From Panax quinquefolius (taxonomy: Eukaryota > Streptophyta > Magnoliopsida > Apiales > Araliaceae): 64,000 nt of DNA. The position numbers were made by a program, and so were the translations under genes. Numbering within the stretch: the first letter of the stretch is position 1; each line of letters begins with the position of its first letter. The stretch covers positions 38,864,464 through 38,928,463 of the forward strand of contig CM035162.1 in assembly GCA_020205615.1 (NCBI GenBank), written 5' to 3'. Shown piece after piece: positions 10,945 to 21,756 of this stretch. The notes beneath the pieces are model-generated. The model searched no databases. It was given only the letters and a program-made list of their open reading frames with translations, and was not told where the DNA came from.

Positions 10945-10953
10945 GAGGTAAGG
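10945..10953 (+). promoter_or_regulatory. candidate 5' splice site in A2 leader
   Basis: GAGGTAAGG lies 176 bases after the TATA box. With the acceptor-like block at 12325-12350 it would define an intron of about 1.4 kb removing most of the long, ATG-rich leader. Confidence 0.45.
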
Positions 10954-12174
10954 GATGTTATTTTCTTCTCGAATGATATTATTTCTTGATATCATTATCT
11001 TTGAAATATTGGTTGGAACTTTTTATCAAATTTGGAACTTTTTCATATCGGGGTTACTATTCATGAGTTCTTATTCACGAGTTCTTATTCACGAGTTTCT
11101 TATTCATTCGATTCTTATTCACGATTACTTATTAATGAAGCGTGAAGATGTTTTTTGTAAAATTTCTATCTTTTGGTGTCGAGATTCTTATTCACGTATC
11201 TGACCTTATTCATGTATCTGACCTTATTCACGAATCTGGCACTTATTCATAGAAAAATGAAATTTCTTCTTTTTATCCAAAATATCTATTATGGATACTA
11301 GCTTTGATTGTATCCATGTTTTGATCATTCTTGAATTTTACTCCACTATGATTATTTTGAAGTATTTTTGAAATTGGATTGTTTAAAAATCATAATCCTT
11401 AATCCTTTGTTTTTTTCTTTCCTTTGGATTCGTTTCTTTAAAATATTTTTTTCATCATCCTCGGTCTTAAATGATGATATTATTGAATATCTTTGGCTTT
11501 GTAGTGCAAAGATGAATGATTTCTTGATTAATATCTTTGGCCGTAGTGCAAAGATGAGCAGTGTTTAGATGAACATGACCCGGTGATGAATATCTTTGGC
11601 ACTGTAGTGCAAAGATGAATATTTGATTCGGATGTATGTTGATTGATGTTCTGAGGGATAAAAGATGAGCGATGAACTTTTAAATTCATATATAGAAGAT
11701 AGTAGTTTGCATTCTCTACTTAACTCTTCTAATGAATTATTATTTCATTGCGAATATTGGTTTAAAAACTTTGTTGTCTATTGTATTCTATTAGTTTTTT
11801 CCTGTTGAAGACTAATGATAATTTGTTGTATATTATCTTAGTCATAATATTCTTCTTTGGGCTAGTTGAGCTCACCCTTTTCCTTGTTGTTCCATTTTTC
11901 TTCTCGGGGAGGCGAGAATGTAGCGAGTCTTTAGTCGGGGTATGGAATGAAGGTTACAGAGAGTTGTTTAGTAGTCCTCACCATTTTTGTAAAATAATGT
12001 ATCAATAATTATGATGAGGATTTATTTGCGTGTGGATATTGTCTAGATGGCAATATCGTATTTAAACTCACAGTTTATATGTTGTAATAATAAAGTTGTA
12101 GTTATTTACGTACCATGTATTTGGCGACTCGAGAATGGGTTGGATGGAATGGACCTATTTTGGGGGCGTCATGG

Positions 12175-12186
12175 TTAGTATCGAGC
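12175..12186 (+). other. A2 primer binding site (tRNA-iMet, degraded)
   Basis: TTAGTATCGAGC, three bases after the LTR end. Compared with A1 it has one extra substitution (TTGG to TTAG). Confidence 0.75.
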
Positions 12187-12324
12187 TTAGGGATATGATC
12201 TCTGGCGGAGATGGGGAATAGAACTAGGAGGGAGGCGAGTAAATCCTTGCTAGTGTGTCCTACCTAAGCTTATTTGTTAGTTAATTCGATATATAGGGAT
12301 ATTATGTGATATATTGATTTCCTT

Positions 12325-12356
12325 AATTAACCCTTGTTTTATGACGGTATTTGAGA
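12325..12356 (+). promoter_or_regulatory. candidate branch site/splice acceptor before gag (A2)
   Basis: AATTAACCCTTGTTTT just upstream of the gag ATG at 12357, conserved with A1, B1, B2 and C. Confidence 0.35.
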
Positions 12357-13560
12357 ATGTCGAATGAGAATATTAACAATGGAAATGAGGCGTGGAGATG
12401 CATGTACTCACCAGCGAGGAGAGCGTGCAGCAGTGGCAATGTTCCTCCCGTGAACAACACCACTTGGCGAGATGATGAGCGAGGGGATGTTTAGAAGCTT
12501 TTGCGATTCATGCAAAATCGAGACGAGGAGACTAGTGTTCAAAATCTGAGGAGAAATGATAGCAATTCACGGGTTATCACAATGATGATTCAAAGTTGGG
12601 ACCACGAATTTAGGGAAAGCGGATCCGATCAAAGGCGGAAACATGGGTCAAACAAATTACAGATATTCGATGTCTTGGGATGCGGAGAGAGCGAAAGTTC
12701 CATTCGCCACCTTTATGTTAAATGGCGAAGCGGATTCTTGGTGGGAATCGTGAAGCGTACCCATCCATCCACTTTTCGGCGTGTCTTGGGAGACGTTTGA
12801 AAACTATTTAATGACAAATACTTTCACGAAAGTATTAAATCGTATGAAGGAAGTGGAGTTTATTAGGCTGGAAGCGAGAATAACATGGCGGTGTCCCGAT
12901 GCGAGGCGCGAAGTTCGGCGGAGTTATCGAGTTTGCACCTCATTTGGTGGAGAATGAGGAGCGTATGTGCGGATGTTTACGAGAGGTTTGAAACCCGGCA
13001 TACGTCGATATCTCATTTCTCATAAATTTTCTCTATATTAGGATGTTGTCAGCAGGGCTCGATTATTAGAAGCGAGATAACGAGTACGTTCAATTGAGGG
13101 ACCACAACCGAGGATCATACCGAGAAGATGGTAGTCAACAAAACAATGATAACCGGCGGAGAAAGAAGAATCTGACGGACAAAAGCGGTAACCACTCTGG
13201 TGGTAATCGTGGCCATGAAAATAGAAGAAGCGAGTGGGAGGAGATTTTAAAAGAGAGATTCAACAACGACCATGTGAAGGCGTCGGCGCCGATGGCAACT
13301 AGTTCGAGGAGGAGAAAAGACCATCGGTCGTATGTTACAAATCTTGAGGAAATAGGGACATATCATTGAAACTTCCCAGACAGTTTAAGGTATGCTATAA
13401 TTGTGGAAAAGAAGGACATATCGCTCGAGATTATACGATATCGAAACCAGATCCAGTGAGAATGGTGACTCAAAAGATGTCGAGAAAAGTCAAAAGTCAA
13501 CGATTCACGGAAGGCGTTTGTCGTGGCCAAAAATCGAGGAACGACGAAGTTAGCACGGGT
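12357..13560 (+). pseudogene. gag: gag of A2 (broken)
   Basis: Start at the ATG at 12357 (M-S-N-E-N-I-N-N-G-N-E). The core is recognisable in the 12600-13060 region (CLGRRLKTI-like frame, HMKEVEFIRLE-like, APHLVENEER). The basic linker follows in the open piece at 13094-13369 (RRKKNLTDKSGNHSGGN). The zinc knuckle at 13393-13434 reads CYNCGKEGHIARDY in one frame, so the motif is CCHY, not CCHC; A1 has the same Tyr. Frameshifts divide the gene. Confidence 0.78.
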
Positions 13561-13870
13561 TAGTTAATTATAAATTCTTGCGAAGTTTATACCTTCTTGA
13601 ATCTGGTTCTACCCATTCTTTTATCTCTCTTGCTTGCTCTCAGCGTTTGAACTTGACTACGGAGAAATTAGACTTTGACCTATTTATGGAGACTCAGTTA
13701 GGAGAAACTTTCATTACATCCGTTGTTTAGAAATCTTGCTTGATTCAGGGTTGGCACTATCACATTACACATTAACCTTATTTCTATAGAGATATTTGCT
13801 TTTGATGTGATTTTAAGGTTAACTACTCATCATATAAAATTGATTACTTTAAATAAGGTTGTTAGTTTTC
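13561..13870 (+). pseudogene. pol: pol protease of A2 (degraded)
   Basis: The DNA aligns with the A1 protease: INSCEVYT, then a GSTHSF active-site segment near 13600, RLNLT..EKLDFDL, and the C-terminal ..TTHH with a short deletion before it. The codon before Ser-Gly reads Glu (GAATCT) instead of Asp, so the catalytic Asp appears lost. Confidence 0.68.
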
Positions 13871-14199
13871 ATATTCTAAACAACTTTTGTTATTGAATTC
13901 AAACAATCAAACCATTGTAATCAAACATTTTCATATCAAGCCATGAAGTCGTTTGTTTATTACGGATGTTAAGTTTTCTTAGTCCATGTTATGGATTTGA
14001 ATAAAGACACCGTCGATTTGAATAATATTCTGTTGTTATTGATTTTTCTGACGTATTTCTGAAGAATTTCTTGGTTTACTCCCAAAGTGATATTAAATTT
14101 TGTATCGACTTTGAACCCGTTACAAAACTCATTTCTAAAATCTCATGTCGAATGGCTCTATTGAACTTGAGTTAAAAATTCAACTATAAATTTGGTACT
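13871..14199 (+). pseudogene. pol: protease-RT linker remnant of A2
   Basis: Matches A1 2790-3120: the stretch around TTAGTTTTCATATTCTAA, then GTTATGGATTTGAATAAAGACAC, then the segment that precedes RT (EVLNFVSTLN-like in shifted frames). It ends where A1 would enter the RT palm. Confidence 0.55.
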
Positions 14200-14335
14200 G
14201 AGCCTTTATCTGGTGACTTCCTTTGTGGAATGCAAAAAGCCGAGACTCTCCGTGGGGGACACCATATTAGTGTGATAGTAAAGCGATAGGTGTCATTGTA
14301 ACGTCTTATCGAAGGTTGGGATATGAGTCGCGATT
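14200..14335 (+). other. unexplained segment replacing RT in A2
   Basis: This stretch (around GACTTCCTTTGTGGAATGCA and GATAGGTGTCATTGTAACG) is absent from A1, B1 and B2 at this point. A related sequence lies in the deleted element C at about 56645-56830. In C one frame reads VVDFL, then VVDEDGKLIGIIVR. Origin unknown. Confidence 0.5.
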
Positions 14336-14545
14336 GAGAACAACCTAAGTCGGTAATCAAAATCGTAGCTTTAGGCTTAGTTGGTTATTATCGGAGATTA
14401 GTTGAAGGATATTCTCGAATCGCTATTCCATTAACGCAAACTGACTTCGTAGAGATACAAAATTGAATGGAAGCGAGGAATGTGGGAAGAGCTTGAAGAA
14501 CTCGAGAGGAGACTCATTTAAAGCACATGTTACGTGATGCCATCT
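14336..14545 (+). pseudogene. pol: RT C-terminus and RNase H start of A2 (deleted)
   Basis: Begins at EQPKS..IV.LGLVGYYRRLVEG, the RT-RNase H connection, continues through SRIAIPLT and ends within RRLI.., where A1 continues into the RNase H active site. It then jumps to sequence matching A1 at about 4250. The catalytic RT palm and RNase H Asp residues are gone. Confidence 0.7.
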
Positions 14546-15009
14546 GGAAAAGCGAGCGTGGTAGTTGGCGTGTTGAATAGAAGATCGTATCTGATCTGCA
14601 GTCTGATATTGTCAAAGACTCATTTCAGTATAATTTACAAATAATAGAGATGGAGATGAAAACTCTAGGTACCCACGTGATGATATCTGAGTATAATCGA
14701 CTTTAATCGATAAAGTTAAAAGCTGTCAAGCTACACTGGGAGTGATGAATTTGAAGAAGGAGGTGCACGAAAGTTGTTATTTCAAAGCGAGAATCGGTGA
14801 TGTGAGGAAAGCTCAAACCTTCGATTTATTAATCCATTTGAAATTCTCGATCGAATAGGAGCTGTGGCCTATAGACTCGTTTTCTGCTTGAGTATGACAC
14901 GTGTTCATAACGTTTTCAATGTATCGATGTTACGTAAATATGTGGGCGACCCGAACCACGTCGTTGAGTTAGAACCCGGACGAGATAGCCAAGAAGACTT
15001 AACGTCTGA
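14546..15009 (+). pseudogene. pol: integrase remnants of A2 (core deleted)
   Basis: The first part matches the region before the integrase zinc finger (PSGKASVV..LNRRSYL). The sequence then jumps, near 14800, straight to the GPY/F module. The open piece at 14864-15076 reads AYRLVFCLSMTRVHNVFNVS followed by MLRKYVGDPNHVVELEPG. The zinc finger and the DDE core are missing, a deletion of about 0.8 kb relative to A1. Confidence 0.75.
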
Positions 15010-15190
15010 GGAGGTACTGTCAAGATCTTGGATAGGAAAAACATGTCCTATGTGCAAAGGTTATACCACAAGTTAAAGTTTTGTGGAGAAACCATGCTAT
15101 TGAGAAAATGACACAGGGAGTTGGAAAGCGAAATGAAAGCGAGATATTCTCATCTTTTGAAACACCGGTATCGTCGTCAATTTAGGAATG
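15010..15190 (+). pseudogene. pol: chromodomain remnant of A2
   Basis: VLSRSWIGKTCPM, then QVKVLWRNHAIEKMT-like and ELESEM-like pieces in changing frames, collinear with A1 5600-5800. Confidence 0.65.
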
Positions 15191-15201
15191 AGAAATTTCA
15201 T

Positions 15202-15212
15202 AAGGAGGGAGG
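15202..15212 (+). other. A2 polypurine tract
   Basis: AAGGAGGGAGG, one base before the LTR start at 15214; identical to that of A1. Confidence 0.85.
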
Positions 15213-15213
15213 T

Positions 15214-16805
15214 TGTAAGACCCCAAATTATTAATAAATGAAATTTATTTTCCTCTATTTATTATTTTGAAATAGTAAGGATTGATTTGATTAATGTGGA
15301 TAGTTATGGGTAAAATCTGTGAAAATATTTTGAATAAGCAGTGGTTATAAAATATTCATTATCGTCGGGGAATATTCGTTTGGTGGAAGTGGAATATTAA
15401 ATGCTTTGTTGGGGAATATTAAATGCGACTGACCGATCTTTTATGGGCCCCATAACTTGAAAGCGATTGGATGAAAAAAAATGACAAATATAAGTTGTTT
15501 ATAAATAACGGCGTAGTTATTCTGAATTATCTTTGTTGGAATACCCGGTGGTTAAAACACACTATCTGGCGTTGTTGAGCGAGGTAGCACTGCGGTATTG
15601 CACGAATTATTGATTCTTAAGTAAAAAGGCACTACTCGATAATGGTTACTGATAATTCTTGATTCGATATTTTATTTTATTGATTTAATAATTCTTTGCG
15701 TTGATATTTTATATTATTTGTTGTTTGATAATTGTCATTACGATATTATTTTTATTATCGAAGCAATAATTCATATTATCTGAATAATATTATTAGATAA
15801 CATTATTGGCGATGTCTAGAAAGTCTTGTCTAAGGAGGTTTGGTCACCTAATTGCGGCATGATGAGAGAGATCCTTATTGGAAAGCCCCTCTTTCTTGGG
15901 AGCAGCTTGGTTGTCGATATTGTGATTACTGTAATATTATTTGTGAATAATTAATTATTGATTTATATGATGAGAAAATATTGATTTTATGTGGATATAG
16001 ATGGAGAAAATGTTTAATGTGACAATTGTTGAAAATTAATATTTTATCTTTTTGATAAAATAATTCGTTTAAATATATTATTTTAATAATATATTAATTG
16101 TGATATTTTTACAACGAATGTGGGATATATGAGTATCTGAGGAGGAAGAGTATTTTTGTTGCAATAAATGTTTAAAATATGTTAAACATGTTTGGTGGAC
16201 CCCATTTCTTGGTTGAAATGTGATTATAGCACAATAAAATTGTCAAGTATGTGGATTTGATTGATTTCATTTGGAATTTAGAAAAACTTTCTTACGCAAA
16301 GTTGTAGAAATTGAATTTCCTATAAAAAGTGTTGAGATTCGAATTTTCGATAAAATGGCTATTTATTATGAATTATTGAAGTTAAAGTTAAAATAATTGA
16401 TTTTTGGAAGTTTTATTTATTTTTATTAATAAAAACATTTTTTATATGTTGTGGGCATATTTAACATGTGCATGGTGGCTGAATTGATTCAAGATGTGGG
16501 CGTATGAATTTTGTTTATATATAATATTATTATATTCAATTTTACGCTTTGGTGTTAGCGAATTTCCTATAAATAGGGTCTTGGGTTAGAATTGAAAATC
16601 ACACCGAAGCTGAAGTTTTCTCTCTATATTATCGGCGTATTCTTGTGAGTATTTTGAGTATACTTTGAGTATTGCTTATCTGATTAGTCTGAGTTCAAGT
16701 CATAGCCTTTATATCAGGTGTTTTTTTAAATCTTGTCTTTTCGAGGTAAGGGATGTTATTTTCTTCTCAAATGATATTATTTCTTCAATATCATTATCTT
16801 TGAAA
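15214..16805 (+). repeat. 3' LTR of A2, left part
   Basis: Starts TGTAAGACCCC. TATAAATAG at 16568-16576 and AGGTAAGG at 16744-16751. It is interrupted after CATTATCTTTGAAA by the reverse solo LTR and resumes at 19668. Confidence 0.88.
16801..16805 (+). repeat. target-site duplication of solo LTR (left, TGAAA)
   Basis: TGAAA, repeated at 19663-19667. Excision of the LTR and one copy gives ATCTTTGAAATATTGG, the uninterrupted family-A sequence. Confidence 0.9.
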
Positions 16806-19662
16806 TGTGAGCGCCCAAAATAGGTCCATTCCATCCACCCCATTACGAGTCGCCAAATACATGATGCAATGTGCAAAATAACTACAACTTTATTATTACA
16901 CATATAAGCTGTGTGAGTTTAAATCTGAGATATTGCCATCTAGATGATATCCACATCCATGAAATAAATCCCCATCATAATTATTGATACATTATTTTAC
17001 AAAAATGGTGAGGACTACTAAACAACTCTCTCTAGAACCTTCATTCCATACCCATTGAGTACTCGCATTGCATTCTAGCCTCCACGAGAAGAAAAATGGA
17101 ACAACGAGGAAAAGGGTGAGCTCGACTAGCCCGATAAAGAATATTATGACTAAGATAATATACAACAAATTATCGTTAGTCTTGAACGAGAAAAATCGAT
17201 AGAATCTGATAGAATAACAAGTTTTGGATCAATATTCATGAAATGAAATAATAATTCATAGAAGAGTTACGTAGAGAATGAAATCTACTATAATCTATGA
17301 ATTTAACGGTCCATCATCAATATTTTATCCTGTAACATCAATCGATATACATCTGGAATCAAATATTCATCTTTACTACATGTGCCAAAGATATTCATCG
17401 ATTAGTCATGTTCATTTAAACACTGTTCATCTTTGCACTCTGAGGCCAAAGATATTAATCAATCGGTCGTATTCATCTCAACACTGTTCATCTTTTTACT
17501 CACAGGCCAAAGATATTCTTGAAAAATCATTCATCTTTTTGCACTCACAGGCCAAAGATATTCAATAATATCATCATTTAAGGCGAAGATGATGAAAATA
17601 TTTTTTAAAAAGCGAATCCATTGAAACAAAATGACAAGGATTAAGGATTAAGGATTCGTACTTTGTTTTATCCACGCCCAAAAATACCTCAAAAATAATC
17701 ATAGTGGTGTAAAATTCAAGAATGATCAAAACATGGATCTGATCGAGTTAGTATCCGGAATAGATATTTTAGACGAAAAGAAGAAATTTTATTTTTCTAT
17801 TGAATAATCTGAAGTATCGTGAATAGTCTTGAGATATCGTGAATAGTCTTGATATCGTGAATAATAACTCAGACACCAAAAGATAGAAATTCCACAAAAA
17901 CATCTTCACGCTTAATGAATAGTACTAATGAATAGTAACTCGTGAATAAGAACTTCATGAATAGTAACTCGTGAATAGTAACTCATGAATAGTAACCCAT
18001 GAATAGTAACCAGAGCATGAAAAAGTTCCAAATTTGATAAAAACTTGGATCAACATTTCAAAGATAATGATATTGAAGAAATAATATCATTACTGAAAAA
18101 ATAATATCCACTACCCTCGAAAGATCGAGTACTTCTAAATTTGGACACAGGATATAGGCTATGACTTGGACTTGCACCATGTATAGCAATACTCAAAGTA
18201 TACTCAAAATACTCACAAGAATAAACTCGATAATATAGAGAGAGAAAACTTCGATTTACGGTGTGATTTTCAATTCTAACCTAAGCACCTATTTATAGGA
18301 AATTCTTGAAACACCAAAGCGAAAATTTAATAAATTAATATATATATCAAATTCATACGCCAACCTTAGAATTCAGATTCTAGCATTTTCCACATGCCAC
18401 CTTCTAGAAAGAAATGATAAAAAACGTTTTCATAAAATAAATAATTAAAACTTACAAAAATTAATTATTTTGAGCTTGAACTTCAATAATTCATAATAAA
18501 TAGCCTTTCATCAGAAAAATTCGAATCTCGCGTGTTTTTATAGGAAATTCAATTCTCTACAACTTTGCGAAGAAAGTTTTCCAAATTCCAAATAGAAATT
18601 GGCCAAAATCCACAAACGCAAGGCGATTTTATTGTTTATAATCAAATTTCGTCGATAAATGGGGTCCACGCAGGCATGTTTAACATGTTTTAAACATTTA
18701 TTGCAACAAAAATACTCTTCCTCCTCATATACTCATATATCCCACATTAGTTTGTAAAAATATATCACCGTTAATATATTATTAAAATAATATATTTAAA
18801 TGAATTATTTTATCGAGAAAAGATAAAATATTAATTTTCAACAATTGTCATTTTAAAAATTTTCTCCATCTATATCCACATAAAATTAATATTTTCCTCA
18901 TCATATAAATCAATAATTAATTATTCACAAATAATATTCTGAGAATCACAATATTGTGACCCAGGCGGTTCGAGGAAAGAGGGCTTTCGAATAAAAATTT
19001 CTTCTTCTTGGCTGCCTTGATTAGGTGACCAAACCTCTCCTTGAATGCGCAGAACTTTCTAGACATTGCCAATAATGTTATCTAATAATATTATTGAGGA
19101 TAATATGAATTATTGCTTCGATAATGAAAGATCTTTATGTAATGACAATTATTGAAACAACAATGAAATATAAAATATCAACGTAATTAATTACTCGATA
19201 AAATCTTTGAGCAAGAATTACATGTAACCATTATTGAGTAGTGCCTTCTACGTAAGTATCAGAATCAATAATGGTGCAATACCGAAGTGCCAAATCTTCA
19301 ACAACAGCAGCGTATTAGTGTGTTTTAACCACAAGGGTATTTTAACAATAATACTTGGTAACAACTTCTGTAGTTATTTAAAAACAACTTATATTTGTCG
19401 TTTTCTTCATCCAATCACTTTTACATTATGGGGCCCACACATGGTCGTCAATGTCATAAATTTAATATTCCCAGACGCATCGAATATTCCACGACCAAAC
19501 GAATATTCCCAGAAGCGATAATGAATATTTTATAACCACTTGCTTAATTTGAAATATTTGCATATTTAACCCTTAACTATCCACATTAATCAAATCAACC
19601 CTTACTATTTCAAAATAATAAATAAAGGAAATTCTTTTTATTTAAAATTTTGGGGTCTTACA
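16806..19662 (-). mobile_element. solo LTR, family A, reverse orientation (2857 bp)
   Basis: Reads TGTGAGCGCCCAAAATAGG at the left and GGGGTCTTACA at the right, the reverse complement of a complete family-A LTR. It contains CTATTTATA (reverse TATA box, 18289-18297), the reversed subrepeats (about 17340-17560) and reversed TACTATTCAC repeats (about 17815-18005). No internal region or second LTR is present and a perfect 5-bp duplication flanks it, so it formed by recombination between the two LTRs of an inserted element. Confidence 0.92.
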
Positions 19663-19667
19663 TGAAA
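19663..19667 (+). repeat. target-site duplication of solo LTR (right, TGAAA)
   Basis: Right copy of the 5-bp duplication; continues as TATTGGTTG in family-A sequence. Confidence 0.9.
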
Positions 19668-20841
19668 TATTGGTTGAAACTTTTTATCAAATTTGGAACT
19701 TTTTCATGTATGGGGTTCTTATTCATGAAATTCTTATTCACGAAGTTCTTATTCATGAGTTACTATTCACGAAGTTACTATTCACGAGTACTATTCATGA
19801 AGCGTGAAGATGTTTTTTTGTGAAATTTCTATCTTTTGGTGTCGAGTTACTATTCACGATAATGACTATTCACGTGTCACGACTTATTCACTGAATCTGC
19901 ACCTTTATTCATAGAACAATGAAATTTCTTCTTTTTGTCCAAAATATCTATTATGGATACTAGCTTTGATTGTATCCATGTTTTGATCATTCTTGAATTT
20001 TACTCCACTCTGATTACTTATGAAGTATTTTTGAACTTGGATTGTTTAAAATACGAATCCTTAATATTTGTTCTTTTGCTTCTTGGATTCGTTTCCTTTT
20101 AAATATATTTCATCATCCTCGGTCCTAAATGATGATATTCTTGAATATCTTTGGCTTTTGTAGAAGTAGATGAATAATTTCTTGATTAATATCTTTGGCA
20201 GTGTGGTAGATGCGAAGATGAGCAGTGTTTAGATGAACATGACGGTGATGAATATCTTTGGCACATAGTCTGCAAAGATGAATATTTGATTCGGATGTAT
20301 GTTGATTGATGTTACGAGGGATAAAAGATAGGCGAACTTTTAAATTCATACATAGAAGATAGTAGTTGCATTACGCACTTAACTCTTCTAATGAATTATT
20401 ATTTCCGGCTGCGAATATTGGTTTAAAAACTTGTTGTCTATTGTATTCTATTAGTTTTTTTCCTGTTGAAGACTAATGATAATTTGTTGTATATTATCTT
20501 AGTCATAATATTCTTTCTTTGGGCTAGTTGAGCTCTCACCCTTTTCTTGTTGTTCCATTTTTCTTCTCGGGAGGCGAGAATGTAGCGAGTACTTAGTCTG
20601 GAATTATGGAATGAAGGTTCTGTAGAGAGTTGTTTAGTAGTCCTCACCATTTTTGTAAAATAATGTATCAATAATTATGATGGGGATTTATTTGTGTGGG
20701 ATATTGTCAGATGGCAATATCTCTATTTAAACTCACGGTTTATATGTTGTAATAATAAAGTTGTAGTTATTTACGTACCCATGTATTTGGCGACTTTCGA
20801 GAATGGGTTGGATGGAATGGACCTATTTTGGGGGGCCATAG
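19668..20841 (+). repeat. 3' LTR of A2, right part
   Basis: Continues the LTR from 16805 (TATTGGTTGAAAC...). TACTATTCAC repeats at about 19720-19800, subrepeats at about 20135-20285 and AATAAA at 20754-20759. The end reads TTTTGGGGGGCCATAG, a damaged form of GGGGGCGTCACA. Left and right parts sum to 2766 bp, the expected LTR length. Confidence 0.85.
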
Positions 20842-20846
20842 ATTCT
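20842..20846 (+). repeat. target-site duplication of A2 (right, ATTCT)
   Basis: Right copy of ATTCT, followed by TTATTCACG, the continuation of the A' LTR. Confidence 0.72.
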
Positions 20847-21756
20847 TTATTCACGTATACGATCTCTACTATTCACGTATACGACACTATTCAGGAATAC
20901 AACACTATTCACAAAAAAATTAAATTTTCGTTTTTCGTCCAAAATATCTATTATGGATACTAGCTTTGATTGTATCCATGTTTTGATCATTCTTGAATTT
21001 TACTCCAATACAGTTATTTATGAGTATTTTTGAACTTGAATTATTTAAAAATCTGAATCCTTAATACTTGTTCTTTTGTTTCCTTTGGTTTGTTTTCTTT
21101 AAAATATTTTTCATTATCCCCGGTCTAAATGATGATATTCTTGAATATCTTTGGCTTTTGTGATGCAAAGATGAATAATTTCTCGATGAATATCTTTGGC
21201 AGTAATGTGCAAAGATGAACAAGTGTTTAGATGAACATGACCAAGTGATGTATATCTTTGGCGGATGAATATTTGATTCGGATATATATTGATTGATGTT
21301 ACGAGGATAAAATGTTGACGATGGACTTTTAAATTCATATATAGAAGATAGTAGATTTTATTCTCTACTTAACTCTTCTAATGAATTATTATTTCATTGC
21401 GAATATTGATTTCAAACTTATTGTCTATTGTATTCTATTAGATTTTTCCTGTTGAGGACTAATGATAATTTATTTTATATTATCTTAGTCAGTAATATTC
21501 TTCTACGGCTAGATTGAGCTCACCCTTTTCCTTGTTGTTCCATTTTCTTCTCGGGAGGCGAGAATATAACGAGTACTTAGTCGGGTGTGTGGAATGATGG
21601 TTCTAGATGTGGTTCAAGTAGTCCTCACTATTGTATAAAAATAATTGTATTAATAATTATAATGAGGACTTATTTGAGTGAGGATATTGTCTATATGACA
21701 ATATTTGTATTTAAACTCATAGTTTTTATGTTGTATTAATAAAGTTGTAGTTGTTT
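20847..21756 (+). repeat. LTR A', right part
   Basis: Continues the LTR begun at 8568-9419, through TACTATTCAC repeats, the AATATCTTTGGC subrepeats (about 21140-21265) and AATAAAG near 21738. It breaks off about 60-90 bases before the expected LTR end, where B-type LTR sequence begins. Confidence 0.75.

Larger units (their letters stand above)
9420..12171 (+). repeat. 5' LTR of A2 (2752 bp)
   Basis: Starts TGTAAGACCCCC and ends TGGGGGCGTCA. It contains TATAAATAG at 10770-10778, AGGTAAGG at 10946-10953, TACTATTCAC-type repeats at about 11052-11140, AATATCTTTGGC subrepeats at about 11475-11620 and AATAAA at 12089-12094. Confidence 0.9.
9420..20841 (+). mobile_element. Tekay-like element A2, internally deleted, with nested solo LTR
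   Basis: Full-length by its ends: two family-A LTRs, PBS, PPT and a 5-bp duplication. The interior (12172-15213, 3.04 kb) is 1.7 kb shorter than that of A1. It lacks the RT catalytic palm, most of RNase H and the integrase core. It therefore could not encode its own replication enzymes; either it moved with help from intact relatives or it lost them after insertion. A reverse solo LTR splits its 3' LTR. Confidence 0.85.
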
